Assembly (NCBI GenBank): GCA_016199625.1
Contig: JACQGI010000023.1
Coordinates: forward strand, 1 to 64,000
DNA: 64,000 nucleotides
Source of the DNA: Acidobacteriota bacterium
GTDB lineage: Bacteria > Acidobacteriota > Vicinamibacteria > Fen-336
Direction of reading: 5' to 3'
The translations under genes and the position numbers were made by a program. Every line of letters begins with the position of its first letter. Positions within the stretch are counted from its first letter, which is position 1. This document shows positions 31,365-40,923 of the stretch, one piece after another. The notes below the pieces were generated by a model. The model was not told where the DNA came from. It saw nothing but the letters and a program-made list of their open reading frames with translations, and ran no database searches.

Positions 31365-32696
31365 TTACGCGGGAGCGCCCCCGGCGGCGCCGACGTCCGC
31401 GGGGGCCCAGGACGTGTCGATGCCGTTCTTCTTGAACGCGTTGATGAGACCGACCTTGTCCTGGGTCTTCGCGTACGCCTCCTGTGGCTCGACGACCTTC
31501 TTCTTCACGAGGTCCACGAAGCTGTCGGTCATCTGGCACATGCCGTACTTCTTCCCGGTCTGCATGATGGAGGGGATCTGGAAGATCTTCGACTCGCGGA
31601 TGAGATTCGAGACCGACGGTATCCCGATGAGGACCTCGAGGACGGGGACCCGACCGCCGCCGATCTTCTTGCAGAGCATCTGGGAGATGACGCCCTTCAG
31701 GCTCGAGGCGAGCATCACGCGGATCTGGCTCTGACGGTCCGCCGGGAACTGGTCGATGATCCTGTCCACCGTCGAGGGGGCCGAGGAGGTGTGCAGCGTC
31801 CCGAAGACCAGGTGCCCTGTTTCCGCGGTCTCGATGGCGATGGAGACGGTCTCCAGGTCGCGCATCTCCCCCACGAGGACGATGTCGGGGTCTTCGCGGA
31901 GGGCGGCGCGGAGCGCGTCCTTGAAGGAGTCGGTGTGCTCGCCCACCTGTCGCTGGTTGATCAGGCACCTCTTGTTGTCGTGGACGAACTCCAGGGGGTC
32001 CTCGATGGTGATGATGTGGTCGGTGCGATTGCGGTTGATGTAGTCGACGAGGGCGCAGAGCGTCGTGGACTTCCCCGAGCCCGTGGGCCCCGTGACCAGG
32101 ATCAACCCCTTGGGCAGGTGGCAGAGCTGGAGGATCTCCTGGGAGAGGCCCATGTCCTCCGCGGCGATGATCTTCGTAGGGATGACCCGGAACACGCCGC
32201 CCATTCCCTTGCGATCCATGAAGAAGTTGCACCGGAAGCGGGCGAGGCCGGGAATCTCGCAGGCGAAATCGGTGTCATGGCGCCGCTTGAACTCCTCGCG
32301 GTTCCGCTCGGGGGCGATGGGCCAGAGGATCCGCTCGACATCCGCGGGGCCCAGTACGGGTCGTCCGGGGATCGCCTTGACCTCGCCATCGTGGCGCAGC
32401 ATCGGAGGGCAGCCCGTCGAGAGGTGGAGGTCGGACGCCTTCCACTCGACCATGGTCCGGAAGAGCTCCTCCATCTCGGCCGCAGGTCCGCTTCCGGTGA
32501 CCGGGCGGGGCGCCGGTACGGCCGAAACCGGTGCGGGCGCGGGTGTGGCCTCGGGCGAGCGCGCGCCCACGGCGGCCCGGCCCGGCAGACGGACCACGCT
32601 CTGGCACTTCGGGCACTTGACGCCGAACGGCCGGTCCGGGACCTTCGCGTCGTCGATGCCGATCACGTGGGAGCACTGGGGGCAGCTCGCTTGCAT
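31365..32696 (-). CDS. pilT: Type IV pilus retraction ATPase PilT with N-terminal zinc ribbon
   Basis: A hexameric AAA-like ATPase that powers pilus disassembly; 443 aa from ATG 32696. Residues 1-40 form a MJ0042-type zinc ribbon (CPQC and CPKC with a GVKCPKCQSVVRLPG phrase). A Pro/Ala linker follows, then the PilT domain from about 75. The core has TGPTGSGKSTTLCALVDYIN (Walker A), an Asp box ITIEDPLEFVH, EDPDIVLVGEMRDLETV (Walker B), a His box ETGHLVFGTLHTSSA, and AIRNLIR-equivalent SVSNLIRESK. The added zinc ribbon is uncommon in PilT. It follows a small conserved gene by a TGATG overlap. Confidence 0.9.
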   Translation of the reverse strand: MQASCPQCSHVIGIDDAKVPDRPFGVKCPKCQSVVRLPGRAAVGARSPEATPAPAPVSAVPAPRPVTGSGPAAEMEELFRTMVEWKASDLHLSTGCPPMLRHDGEVKAIPGRPVLGPADVERILWPIAPERNREEFKRRHDTDFACEIPGLARFRCNFFMDRKGMGGVFRVIPTKIIAAEDMGLSQEILQLCHLPKGLILVTGPTGSGKSTTLCALVDYINRNRTDHIITIEDPLEFVHDNKRCLINQRQVGEHTDSFKDALRAALREDPDIVLVGEMRDLETVSIAIETAETGHLVFGTLHTSSAPSTVDRIIDQFPADRQSQIRVMLASSLKGVISQMLCKKIGGGRVPVLEVLIGIPSVSNLIRESKIFQIPSIMQTGKKYGMCQMTDSFVDLVKKKVVEPQEAYAKTQDKVGLINAFKKNGIDTSWAPADVGAAGGAPA

Positions 32697-33166
32697 CACT
32701 CCTCCCGGACCTCGATGACGCGCGTGATCCGCTCCTTCTGCACCAGGTGGTGCTTGTCGCCGTCGCGCAGCGTGAGGAAGGCCTGCGGGCGGTTCAGGTA
32801 GTCGAGGACGCGGATCTGGTTCTGGGGCATGTCGAGGATCAGGCTGCCCTCCAGCCGGCGGTCCTCGGCTTCGAGGATGACGCGCCGGACCGGGTTCGAC
32901 GCTTCCTCGGGGATGTCGCCTTCGTCCGCGAGGGCAGGGACGGTCAGGACGAGGACCTCGCGCTTGTTGAGAACGACCGGCGCCTTGGCGTCGTCCGGCA
33001 GGAACGGGAAGAAGGGGGCAGCCTCGTTCATCCACTCCTCCGGGCGCATCGGCCCCGGATGGCGCGACGCCGTGGCCGGCACGAAGATGCGCCCCACGAA
33101 GCTGCGCCCGTCGGCGCACAGGATCTCCGCCGTGAGCGCGATGGTCGGCACACGCAGCTCGCTCAT
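32696..33166 (-). CDS. Conserved small protein upstream of pilT, unknown function
   Basis: A 156-aa soluble protein from ATG 33166; the track start lies in the intergenic region. It seems to have two similar beta-rich halves. The first is VPTIALTAEILCADGRSFVGRIFVP... followed by APVVLNKREVLVLTV. The second is VRRVILEAEDRRLEGSLILDMPQNQIRVLDYLNRPQAFLTLRDGDK ending RVIEV. Each half reads as a small barrel modifying charged surfaces, resembling DUF6812-like proteins. The stop overlaps the pilT start, so it is co-translated with pilT, and a role in pilus control is inferred. Confidence 0.6.
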   Translation of the reverse strand: MSELRVPTIALTAEILCADGRSFVGRIFVPATASRHPGPMRPEEWMNEAAPFFPFLPDDAKAPVVLNKREVLVLTVPALADEGDIPEEASNPVRRVILEAEDRRLEGSLILDMPQNQIRVLDYLNRPQAFLTLRDGDKHHLVQKERITRVIEVREE

Positions 33167-33191
33167 GTCCCGCTCCTTGAATTGCGGCCCA

Positions 33192-33932
33192 TTATCCGTC
33201 GCCGCCAGGGACCGTCGCAATGCGCCCCGCCGCCCAGAGGATCTGCCGCGCGATCCCGCGGAGCAGCGACGCCTCGCGCGGCGTCGGCGACGCGCGGACG
33301 AGGAGCCCACGGATCTCGCCGAGGATCCCCTCGGGGTTCCGCGGGTTCAGGTAGCCGATGCCGAGGAGGCCCCGGCCCAGGTCGCCGAGGGCAGCCTCGA
33401 TCTCCCCGGCCGACGCCTGCGCCGGGATCGCGGCAGGGACCTCCTCCCTCGCGCCCACGGCGATCTCGTAGGCCACGACGAGAACCGCCTGGGCCAGGTT
33501 CAGGGAGGGCTGGGCCGGATCGGTGGGAACGTGGACCCGCTGATGGCAGAGCGCCAGCTCCTCGCCCGTCAGCCCGGATGCCTCCGGTCCGAAGACCACG
33601 GCCACCCGTCCTCCGCCAGCGCGGGACGCCCCCTCCAGGGCGAGACGCCGCGCCGTCCACGACCCCTCGCCACCGCGAGAAGACGTCCCCACCACGAGGG
33701 CCGCGTCCGATACGGCGCCCGCGAGCGAGGTGGCCCGCTCCGCGCCGTCGAGCACGTCCCAGGCACCGTAGGCGAGCGCTCGCACGTCGGCGCGCTGCAT
33801 CGTCTCCCCCTCCGGGCCGCCGACGAGCCGCAGCCTCCGCAGCCCCATGTTCTTCATGGCCCGACAGGCCGCAGCCACGTTCGCAGGCCGGGCCGGACGG
33901 ACGAGGACGACGTCGACACGCGAGGGGTCCAA
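33192..33932 (-). CDS. trmJ: tRNA (cytidine/uridine-2'-O-)-methyltransferase, TrmJ type (SPOUT)
   Basis: 2'-O-methylates position 32 of tRNAs using S-adenosylmethionine. The 246-aa protein opens with VVLVRPARPANVAAACRAMKNMG (motif 1). It has VAVVFGPEASGLTGEEL (motif 2) and TDPAQPSLNLAQAVLVVAYEI (motif 3), the SPOUT trefoil-knot signatures, plus a C-terminal helical extension. The start is TTG 33932, 9 nt after TAGACT on the minus strand, predicting a leaderless message. It is divergent from the transglutaminase gene. Confidence 0.9.
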   Translation of the reverse strand: MDPSRVDVVLVRPARPANVAAACRAMKNMGLRRLRLVGGPEGETMQRADVRALAYGAWDVLDGAERATSLAGAVSDAALVVGTSSRGGEGSWTARRLALEGASRAGGGRVAVVFGPEASGLTGEELALCHQRVHVPTDPAQPSLNLAQAVLVVAYEIAVGAREEVPAAIPAQASAGEIEAALGDLGRGLLGIGYLNPRNPEGILGEIRGLLVRASPTPREASLLRGIARQILWAAGRIATVPGGDG

Positions 33933-33941
33933 GGTGCCGGC

Positions 33942-33966
33942 AGTCTAGCACCCCCACCGCTATAAT
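33942..33966. promoter_or_regulatory. Divergent -10 boxes between trmJ and the transglutaminase gene
   Basis: TAGACT at 33947-33942 (minus) ends 9 nt before the trmJ TTG. TATAAT at 33961-33966 (plus) lies 31 nt before the transglutaminase GTG at 33998. The whole gap is 65 bp, so the two promoters must overlap in their upstream parts. Confidence 0.6.
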
Positions 33967-33997
33967 CAGGGATGCTCGCTCGGGCGGGACGGCCCTC

Positions 33998-35614
33998 GTG
34001 AGGATCCTGAGGCCCGTGCCGCGGGCGGTCGCCCGCCCTCTCTCCGCGCTGATCGTCCTCGCCTGGCTCGTCCAGATGGGCGTTCTCCTGCACCGCACCG
34101 TCGCGACCGGGGTGTCCGCCGCGACCCTGGCCGCCGATATCGGCCGCTACGGTGCCGGCGCTCAATGGAAGGGGGTCTACTACAAAGGGCACAAGATCGG
34201 GTTCATGGTGGGGCAGACCGTCCCGACCGACGACGGATACCTACTCCAGGAGGAGGGGCAGCTCCAGATGACGCTGTTCGGGTCCTCGACGGCGGCGCGC
34301 CTCAAGACCAGCGTCCAAGTGGACCGGGAGTTCATGCCGAGATCCTTCTCCTTCTCCCTCGACCCTGGTACGGGCCCAATCGAGGTGGACGGGCGGCTCG
34401 ACGGCCGGACTTTGCACCTCACCATCCGGACGTCTTCGGGGACGCGCACCGAGGCCCGCGAGATCCCCGAGACGCCCCTTCTCGCGTTGAACCTCCCGCG
34501 ACGCCTTGCGGCCGAGGGGCTTGCTCCCGGCAAGAGGTTCACGGTCTCCGCTTTCGACCCCGCGACGTTGCGCAACGCCCCGATGACCGTCGTCGTCGAA
34601 GGGCGGGAAGTGGTGTGGGCCGCGGGCCGACCTGTGCCGGCCTTTCGGGTGCAGACGGAGTTCTCGGGCATCACGTCCTCCTCGTGGGTCACCGACGTCG
34701 GCGAGGTAGTCAAGGAAGAGAGCCCGATGGGGCTCGTCGTCCTCCGGGAGACGCGGGACCAGGCCACCGCTCTCGCGGTCCCGGGCGACGTGCGCGGCGA
34801 CATGCTCCGCGCGGCCGCCGTGGTCCCCGAACCGCCGCGCCGCATCGACGATCCTGCCTCGGTGACCCTCCTCCGCTTCCGCCTCGAGGGCGGAGACTTC
34901 GCCGAGGCCGACCTCCAGGGTGCGGGCCAGCGCGTCTCGGGAGGGGAGTTCGAGATCGTGAGCCCGAGGAGCCTCGCGGCGGGCCCCGCTGACCCCGAGG
35001 CCGCCCGCTTCCTGGCCCCCGAACCCCTCATCGAGAGCGACGCGCCCGAGATCGCCGAGGAGGGGCGCAGGGCTGCGGCTGGCGCATCGTCCCACCGTCT
35101 CGCCGCCGAACGGTTGACTCGCCACGTCGCCGCGCTCCTCGAGAAGCGGCCGACAGTGAGCCTGCCGTCGGCCCGCGAGGTTCTCCGCACGCGCATCGGG
35201 GACTGCAACGAGCACACGGCGCTCTACGTGGCCTTGGCGCGGTCCCTCGGGATCCCGGCCCGCGTGGCCGTGGGCCTCGTGTACGTCCAGGGCGCCTTCT
35301 ACTACCACGCGTGGCCCGAGGTCTACCTGGCCGGCCCCGCGGGGCGGGGCTTGTGGCTGCCCGTGGACCCAACCCTCAACCAGTTCCCCGCGGACGCGAC
35401 CCACGTGCGGCTCATCCGGGGAGGGCTCGACCGCCAGGCCGCCCTTGTGCAGTCCATCGGGCGGCTCAAGATGAAGGAGCTCCACGTGGAGCTGCGCCCG
35501 GGTTCCGTTCCGATCCTGGTGGGTCGTGCCCCGGCCAACGCGCCCCAGCCACTGGAGCTGACCCTGCCACGTCGAGACGGCGGCGGCCGCTGGTGCTGGT
35601 CCCAACCCGACTAG
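33998..35614 (+). CDS. Membrane-anchored transglutaminase-like protease-fold protein
   Basis: A 538-aa protein from GTG 33998; the track ORF (from 32747) begins antisense to other genes. One N-terminal helix anchors it (LSALIVLAWLVQMGVLLH). A beta-rich region (about 50-330) with a repeated GxxxG-type body precedes the transglutaminase core. The catalytic Cys is in RIGDCNEHTALYVALARSLGIPAR, the His in YYHAWPEVYL, and the Asp in WLPVDPTLNQ. Such proteins act on extracytoplasmic peptides or proteins; the substrate is unknown. The ABC exporter pair starts 8 nt downstream and is likely co-transcribed. Confidence 0.82.
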   Translation: MRILRPVPRAVARPLSALIVLAWLVQMGVLLHRTVATGVSAATLAADIGRYGAGAQWKGVYYKGHKIGFMVGQTVPTDDGYLLQEEGQLQMTLFGSSTAARLKTSVQVDREFMPRSFSFSLDPGTGPIEVDGRLDGRTLHLTIRTSSGTRTEAREIPETPLLALNLPRRLAAEGLAPGKRFTVSAFDPATLRNAPMTVVVEGREVVWAAGRPVPAFRVQTEFSGITSSSWVTDVGEVVKEESPMGLVVLRETRDQATALAVPGDVRGDMLRAAAVVPEPPRRIDDPASVTLLRFRLEGGDFAEADLQGAGQRVSGGEFEIVSPRSLAAGPADPEAARFLAPEPLIESDAPEIAEEGRRAAAGASSHRLAAERLTRHVAALLEKRPTVSLPSAREVLRTRIGDCNEHTALYVALARSLGIPARVAVGLVYVQGAFYYHAWPEVYLAGPAGRGLWLPVDPTLNQFPADATHVRLIRGGLDRQAALVQSIGRLKMKELHVELRPGSVPILVGRAPANAPQPLELTLPRRDGGGRWCWSQPD

Positions 35615-35621
35615 GAAGGGC

Positions 35622-36374
35622 ATGATCCAGGTCATCGATCTCGTCAAGCACTACGGCAAGTTCACTGCCGTCGGCGGCGTCTCGCTGAACGTTCGCCCCG
35701 GCCAGATCCAGGGGTTCCTCGGACCCAACGGGGCAGGCAAGACCACGACGATCTGCATCATCGCGGGCCTCCTCAAGCCCACGTCGGGACACGTGGTGAT
35801 CGACGGCCACGACCTGGCGACGCGACCCGAAGCCGCCAAGGCCGCCCTGGGCTTCATCCCCGACCGGCCCTTCCTTTACGAGAAGCTCACCGCCAGGGAG
35901 TTTCTCCGTTTCCACGGCGGTCTGTACGGCCTCGACGGCGACGGCATGGACCGTCGGATCGCCGAGATGCTGGAGTTGTTCGAGCTCAGCGCCTGGGCTG
36001 GAGAGCTCGTCGAGGCCTTCTCTCACGGGATGAAGCAGCGGCTGGTCATGTGCGCCGCCTTCCTCCACCGGCCGAAGGCCGTCGTCGTCGACGAACCGAT
36101 GGTCGGCCTCGATCCGCGCGGCGCGCGGCTCATCAAGGACGTCTTTCGGGCCATGAGCCGGAAGGGCGTCGGGATCCTCATGAGCACCCACACCATCGAG
36201 GTCGCCGAGGAGATGTGCGACGATATCAGCATCATTCTCCAGGGACGCATCATCGCCCGGGGCACGGTGGACGAGCTGCGCTCCCTGGCGGGTGGACAGG
36301 ACGAGCAGCTCACGCCGGTCTTCCTGAAGCTCACGGGCGGCTCGGGCTTCCAGGAGATCCCCGATGCCCTCTGA
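35622..36374 (+). CDS. ABC transporter ATP-binding protein (ABC-2/exporter type)
   Basis: A 250-aa ATPase with LGPNGAGKTTTICIIAGLL (Walker A), signature EAFSHGMKQRLVMCAAFL (a divergent SHGMKQ in place of LSGGQ), AVVVDEPMVGLDPRGARL (Walker B), and the His switch in MSTHTIEVAEE. The SHGMKQR form is usual in CcmA/NatA-like exporters. It overlaps the permease gene by 11 nt. The substrate is not evident. Confidence 0.9.
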   Translation: MIQVIDLVKHYGKFTAVGGVSLNVRPGQIQGFLGPNGAGKTTTICIIAGLLKPTSGHVVIDGHDLATRPEAAKAALGFIPDRPFLYEKLTAREFLRFHGGLYGLDGDGMDRRIAEMLELFELSAWAGELVEAFSHGMKQRLVMCAAFLHRPKAVVVDEPMVGLDPRGARLIKDVFRAMSRKGVGILMSTHTIEVAEEMCDDISIILQGRIIARGTVDELRSLAGGQDEQLTPVFLKLTGGSGFQEIPDAL

Positions 36375-38076
36375 GGGCGGCGCGGTCTTCGCCCGCCCGT
36401 TCACGTACCTTCTGAGCCCGGTGGTCTGGGGAGCCCGGAACCGCGCCCAGCGCCGCCAGCCCGGCGACGCTGCCCGGGCCGCCGTCTTCGCCGGCGTCGG
36501 CCTCGTCGTGGCGGCCCTGGTGTTCGGCGTGGTCTTCTGGCTGACGTGGCAGCTGCTGTCCTACGAGGAGCTGGGCGAGTACCTCGTCCGGCTCGGCCTC
36601 TCGTGGCTGTTCCTGACCTTCCTCTCGTTCCTGGCCTTCAGCGCCGTGGTCACCGCCCTCTCGACGTTCTTCCTCTCCGAGGACCTGCGCCTGGTCCTGG
36701 CGGCTCCCGTGACCGCGGAGCGCTTCTTCTACGCCCGCTTCGCCAAGACGGCAGGACAGGCCTCCTGGATGGTCGTGACCTTCATGCTTCCCGTGCTCCT
36801 CGCCGTGGGGCTGGCCCGGTGCGCGAGCGGAGCCTACTACGCGGCGATCCCCCTGACCCTGGTCCCGTTCGTCCTCATCCCGGCGGCAGCCGGGTCGGTG
36901 GTGACCCTCGCCCTCGTGAACATCTTCCCGGCGCGCCGGGCTCGCGACATCCTGATGCTCATGGGGCTCCTCTTCGCCGTGGCGCTGGTGATGCTGCTCC
37001 GGTTCCTCCGTCCCGAGCGCCTGCTCTCGGTCCAGTCGCTCCCCGACATCACGGGGTTCTTCGCGACGATCCAGTCGCCGGTGACGCCACTCCTGCCCTC
37101 CTTCTGGGCCGGGGAGGCGCTCTTCGCCGCCCTGCAGGGCGACGTGGACTGGCTGCACGCCGGTGCGCTCTGGACCACGGCCCTCGCCTTCACGGTGCTC
37201 GCGCGCGCGGTCTTCGGCCGCCACTACTTCGCCGGATGGAGCAAGGCTCAGGAGGCCCGCAAGGCGAGATTCACGAGCCTCGCCCTCCTCGAGCGCCTCA
37301 TCGGACTGCTCCCCGCGCCGACGCCCACGCGGAGTCTCCTCATCAAGGACCTCAAGATCTTCCTCCGCGACACGACCCAGTGGTCGCAGCTGCTGCTCCT
37401 GCTGGCCCTCGTGATGGTGTACCTCTACAACTTCCGCGTCCTGGACCTCGACCGGCTTCCGTACATGAGCGCCTTCGTCAAGAACGCGTATGCCTTCGTC
37501 AACCTGGCCATGGCGGGACTCGTCCTCTCGGCGGTGGCGGTGCGCTTCGTGTTTCCGGCGGTCTCGGTCGAGGGACCGGCGTTCTGGTTGGTGCGCGCGT
37601 CGCCGGTCAGCATGCGCTCGTTCCTCTGGTCCAAGTTCTGGGCCGGCCTCCTGCCAGTGCTCGTCCTCGCCGAGACGCTGACCATCGTGTCCAACGAGTT
37701 CCTGGGCGTCGCCCCTTTTCTCAAGGCCGTGGACGCCTTGGCCGTCCTCTTCATGACTTTCGCCCTCGTGGGGCTCGCCGCCGGCATGGGCGCCCGCCAT
37801 CCCCTCTTCAGCTACGAGAACGTCACCCAGGTAGCGGGCTCGTACGGGGGGGTCGCCTTCATGATCCTCGCGGTCCTCTACGTCCTCGTGGAGATCGCCC
37901 TGGTGGCCTGGCCTTCGTCGGTCTACCTGTGGTACGACTACCGCGACGTTCCGATCCCCGCGTGGCGTCAGGCCCTCATGGCTGCCGCGTTCGTCCTCGC
38001 GGCCGCGGTGAGCCTGGCGACGTTCTGGATCCCCATGAGGCGGGGGGTCGCCGCACTCGAGCGCCTCGGGAGCTGA
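36364..38076 (+). CDS. ABC exporter membrane subunit
   Basis: A 570-aa protein with about twelve hydrophobic segments arranged in two halves. They are separated by a cytoplasmic stretch (GRHYFAGWSKAQEARKARFTSLALLERLIGLLP, then PTRSLLIKDLKIFLRDTTQWSQ) typical of the putative ABC_export family. It overlaps the ATPase gene. Together they form a heteromeric exporter, perhaps acting with the upstream transglutaminase (inference from co-orientation and 8-nt spacing). Confidence 0.82.
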   Translation: MPSEGGAVFARPFTYLLSPVVWGARNRAQRRQPGDAARAAVFAGVGLVVAALVFGVVFWLTWQLLSYEELGEYLVRLGLSWLFLTFLSFLAFSAVVTALSTFFLSEDLRLVLAAPVTAERFFYARFAKTAGQASWMVVTFMLPVLLAVGLARCASGAYYAAIPLTLVPFVLIPAAAGSVVTLALVNIFPARRARDILMLMGLLFAVALVMLLRFLRPERLLSVQSLPDITGFFATIQSPVTPLLPSFWAGEALFAALQGDVDWLHAGALWTTALAFTVLARAVFGRHYFAGWSKAQEARKARFTSLALLERLIGLLPAPTPTRSLLIKDLKIFLRDTTQWSQLLLLLALVMVYLYNFRVLDLDRLPYMSAFVKNAYAFVNLAMAGLVLSAVAVRFVFPAVSVEGPAFWLVRASPVSMRSFLWSKFWAGLLPVLVLAETLTIVSNEFLGVAPFLKAVDALAVLFMTFALVGLAAGMGARHPLFSYENVTQVAGSYGGVAFMILAVLYVLVEIALVAWPSSVYLWYDYRDVPIPAWRQALMAAAFVLAAAVSLATFWIPMRRGVAALERLGS

Positions 38077-38080
38077 GGCC

Positions 38081-38752
38081 GTGATCCTCAAGGCCGACTT
38101 CCACATCCACACCCGGGAGGATCCCCACGACTTCATCCGTTACACTGCCGTCGAGCTGCTCGTGGCCGCCGCCCGACAGGGCTTCGACGTGCTCGCCTTC
38201 ACGTGCCACAACAAGCGGATCCACACAGAGGACCTGCGCCAGCGGGCCGAGGACCTCGGCATCCTCCTCATCCCGGGGGCCGAGGCCGCCATCGAAGGCA
38301 AGCACACGCTGCTCCTCGACATGCCGTACGGACGGTGGCGGGTTCGGACCTTCGAGCACGTGCGGGACCTCCGGCGCTGCGGCGGGCTGGTCATCGCCCC
38401 TCACCCCTTCTTCCCCGCCCCCAAGTGCCTGAACGGCAAGCTCCGCGAGAACCTCGACGTGTTCGACGCCGTCGAATTCTCCCACTTCTACACGAGGACC
38501 GTGGACTTCAATAGGCGGGCGGTGGATTACGCCCGGCGCATGGGGTTGCCGCTCGTGGGGACCTCGGACTGCCATCGCCTGTGGCAGCTCGGGACGACCT
38601 ACAGCCTGGTCGATGCCGAAGCGAGGACGATCCCGGCCGTGTTCGCGGCGATCCGGGCTGGACGAGTCCGGGTCGTCACGGCGCCCCTCGAGCCCCTCCG
38701 GGCCCTGGCCCGCCTCGGCTCTCGCGTGCCGGGCCACCGCCCCACGGGCTGA
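38081..38752 (+). CDS. PHP-domain phosphoesterase
   Basis: A 223-aa protein. The metal-binding PHP motifs are [10 protein letters not shown] (motif 1), [24 protein letters not shown] (Glu), VIAPHPFFP, and [16 protein letters not shown] (Asp-x-His). This set supports a trinuclear metal phosphoesterase, as in histidinol phosphatase-like and RNase AM-like families. It starts 4 nt after the exporter stop. The exact substrate is unknown. Confidence 0.82.
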   Translation: MILKADFHIHTREDPHDFIRYTAVELLVAAARQGFDVLAFTCHNKRIHTEDLRQRAEDLGILLIPGAEAAIEGKHTLLLDMPYGRWRVRTFEHVRDLRRCGGLVIAPHPFFPAPKCLNGKLRENLDVFDAVEFSHFYTRTVDFNRRAVDYARRMGLPLVGTSDCHRLWQLGTTYSLVDAEARTIPAVFAAIRAGRVRVVTAPLEPLRALARLGSRVPGHRPTG

Positions 38753-38783
38753 CGGGCGCTTCCGGCCCACGGGTCAGCTCTGC

Positions 38784-38789
38784 TAACAT
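38784..38789 (+). promoter_or_regulatory. -10 box of ispG, leaderless
   Basis: TAACAT ends 7 nt before ATG 38797; the alternative ATG 38788 lies inside the box and is therefore unlikely to be the start. No -35 of quality is seen. Confidence 0.5.
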
Positions 38790-38796
38790 GGTCCGG

Positions 38797-39939
38797 ATGA
38801 AGCGCAACCCGACGCGCCCCGTGAGGGTCGGGCGCACCACGCTGGGCGGGGGTCATCCCGTGGCCGTGCAAAGCATGTGTGCCACCCGCACACAGGACGT
38901 AGACGCCACAGTGGAGCAGGCCGAAGCCATTCGAAGGGCCGGCGGGGACCTCGTCCGCGTCGCCGTCGACGCCCCGAAGGACGTCGAGGCCCTCTCCGAG
39001 GTCCGCCGCCAGACGACCGCAAACCTCGTCGTGGACCTCCAGGAGAACTACCGTTTGGCCGCCCGGGTCGCGCCCCACGTGGACAAGGTCCGCTACAACC
39101 CCGGCCACCTGTACCACCACGAGAAGGACAAGCCCGTCCTGCAAAAGGTGCGCTCTCTCGTCGAGGTGGCCCGGGAGCACGACTGCGCCGTCCGGATCGG
39201 CGTGAACTGCGGAAGCGTGGATCCCGACATCAAGGCGCGTTACCCCGGGGACGACGTGCAGGCCATGGTCGAATCGGCCCTGGAGCACTGCCGCTACATG
39301 GACGACCTGGGATTCGACCGCTACGTCGTGAGCCTCAAGGACTCCCACCCGCGAAAGGTGATCGAGGCGAACCAGCGTTTCGCGGCCGCCCGGCCCGACG
39401 TCCCGCTCCACCTCGGCGTCACCGAGGCGGGGATCCCGCCCGAGGGGATCGTCAAGACACGGGTCGCGCTCGAACAGCTCCTCTCCCGGGGCATCGGCGA
39501 CACGCTCCGCGTCAGCCTGACCCTGCCGAACCCCCGCAAGCACGAGGAGATCCTGGTCGGAAGGCAAATCCTGGCCGACATCGCAGCAGGGCGCTTCCGA
39601 TCGGTGCCGGTCTTCGACGACGACACCCTGAACATCATCTCCTGCCCGTCCTGCTCGCGGGTGGAGAACGAGCGCTTCGTGGAGCTCGCCGAGGCCGTCA
39701 AGGCCATGACGGTGTACGCGCAGCGCCATGCCCTCACCATCGCCGTGATGGGGTGCCGGGTGAACGGCCCCGGAGAGACCGACGACGCGGACCTGGGGCT
39801 CTGGTGCGGTCCGACCCACGTCAACCTGAAGCGCCGGACCGAGAGCATCGGGGCCTTCACCTACGACGAGATCTTGCCGCGCCTCAAGCAGGAGCTGGAC
39901 GCACTCATCGCCAGCCGCACCGCCGTCGAGGCGGGTTAG
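38797..39939 (+). CDS. ispG: 4-hydroxy-3-methylbut-2-en-1-yl diphosphate synthase (IspG/GcpE)
   Basis: An iron-sulfur reductase of the MEP isoprenoid pathway; 380 aa. The TIM-barrel part has [21 protein letters not shown] and [12 protein letters not shown]. The 4Fe-4S ligands are in [14 protein letters not shown] and [20 protein letters not shown] 38797 is chosen because the -10 box is 7 nt away; the track start (38581) is inside the PHP gene. It ends against gmd tail to tail with no spacer. Confidence 0.95.
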   Translation: MKRNPTRPVRVGRTTLGGGHPVAVQSMCATRTQDVDATVEQAEAIRRAGGDLVRVAVDAPKDVEALSEVRRQTTANLVVDLQENYRLAARVAPHVDKVRYNPGHLYHHEKDKPVLQKVRSLVEVAREHDCAVRIGVNCGSVDPDIKARYPGDDVQAMVESALEHCRYMDDLGFDRYVVSLKDSHPRKVIEANQRFAAARPDVPLHLGVTEAGIPPEGIVKTRVALEQLLSRGIGDTLRVSLTLPNPRKHEEILVGRQILADIAAGRFRSVPVFDDDTLNIISCPSCSRVENERFVELAEAVKAMTVYAQRHALTIAVMGCRVNGPGETDDADLGLWCGPTHVNLKRRTESIGAFTYDEILPRLKQELDALIASRTAVEAG

Positions 39940-40923
39940 CTACCGCGGGGGCCGCGTGGCGAGGCCATCGCGCTCCATGTCGGCGTCGACCATCAGGCGG
40001 ACGAGCTCCCGGAAGGTGACCCGCGGCGCCCAGCCGAGCTTCGTCCTCGCCTTCGCGGGGTCGCCGAGGAGGAGGTCCACCTCCGCGGGCCGGAAGTACT
40101 TGGCGTCGACCCTGACGTAATCCTGCCAGTTCAAGCCCGCGTAGGAGAAGGCTTCCTCGAGGAACTCGCGCACGGAGTGCGTCTCACCCGTTGCGACGAC
40201 GTAATCGTCGGGGCGCTCCTGCTGCAGCATGAGCCACATGACCTCGACGTAGTCCTTGGCGTATCCCCAGTCGCGCTTCGCCTCGAGGTTGCCGAGGCGC
40301 AGATCCCTCGCCCGACCCCTCTTGATCGCCGCAAGGCCCATGGTGATCTTGCGCGTCACGAAGTTCTCCCCGCGGCGCGGGGACTCGTGGTTGAAGAGGA
40401 TTCCATTCGAGACGTGCAGCCCGTAACTCTCGCGGTAGTTCACCGCCATCCAGTGACCGTACACTTTCGCCACGGCGTAGGGCGACCGAGGATGGAAGGG
40501 CGTGCGCTCGGTCTGCGGCGTCTCCTGGACCAGGCCGTACATCTCGGAGCTCCCCGCCTGATAGACGCGGGTGGGGAGCCCCAGATCCCGGGCGGCGTCG
40601 AGGAGCCGCAGGACTCCCATGGCCGTGACGTCGGCGGTGTACTCGGGCATCTCGAACGAGACCTTCACGTGGCTCTGCGCGCCGAGGTTGTAGACCTCGT
40701 CCGGCCGGATGGTCTCGAGGGCTCGCACCAGGCTGTTCTGGTCCACCAGGTCCCCGTAGTGGAGGATCAGGCGCTCGCGGACGTGGTCGATGCGCCAGGT
40801 GTTGAACGAGCTGCTCCGGCGCACGAGGCCGTGGACCTCGTAGCCCTTCTCGAGGAGAAACTCGGCCAGGTAGCTGCCGTCCTGGCCGGTGATGCCGGTG
40901 ATGAGGGCCTTCTTCACGGTCAA
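39940..40923 (-). CDS. gmd: GDP-mannose 4,6-dehydratase
   Basis: Converts GDP-mannose to GDP-4-keto-6-deoxymannose, the precursor of GDP-fucose, GDP-rhamnose and other sugars. The Rossmann motif is [27 protein letters not shown]. The catalytic set is Thr/Ser in GSSEMYG and [11 protein letters not shown] (YxxxK). [15 protein letters not shown] and [19 protein letters not shown] are typical Gmd signatures. The start is TTG 40923, with GGGAGGT at the right distance; GTG 40917 is the alternative. No other sugar genes flank it, so its end product is unknown here. Confidence 0.93.
   Translation of the reverse strand: MTVKKALITGITGQDGSYLAEFLLEKGYEVHGLVRRSSSFNTWRIDHVRERLILHYGDLVDQNSLVRALETIRPDEVYNLGAQSHVKVSFEMPEYTADVTAMGVLRLLDAARDLGLPTRVYQAGSSEMYGLVQETPQTERTPFHPRSPYAVAKVYGHWMAVNYRESYGLHVSNGILFNHESPRRGENFVTRKITMGLAAIKRGRARDLRLGNLEAKRDWGYAKDYVEVMWLMLQQERPDDYVVATGETHSVREFLEEAFSYAGLNWQDYVRVDAKYFRPAEVDLLLGDPAKARTKLGWAPRVTFRELVRLMVDADMERDGLATRPPR

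Noticed and set aside
32747-35614. 955-aa plus ORF as one protein
   Set aside because: Its first 417 codons are antisense to the pilT-upstream gene and trmJ; the transglutaminase begins at GTG 33998 after a TATAAT box.
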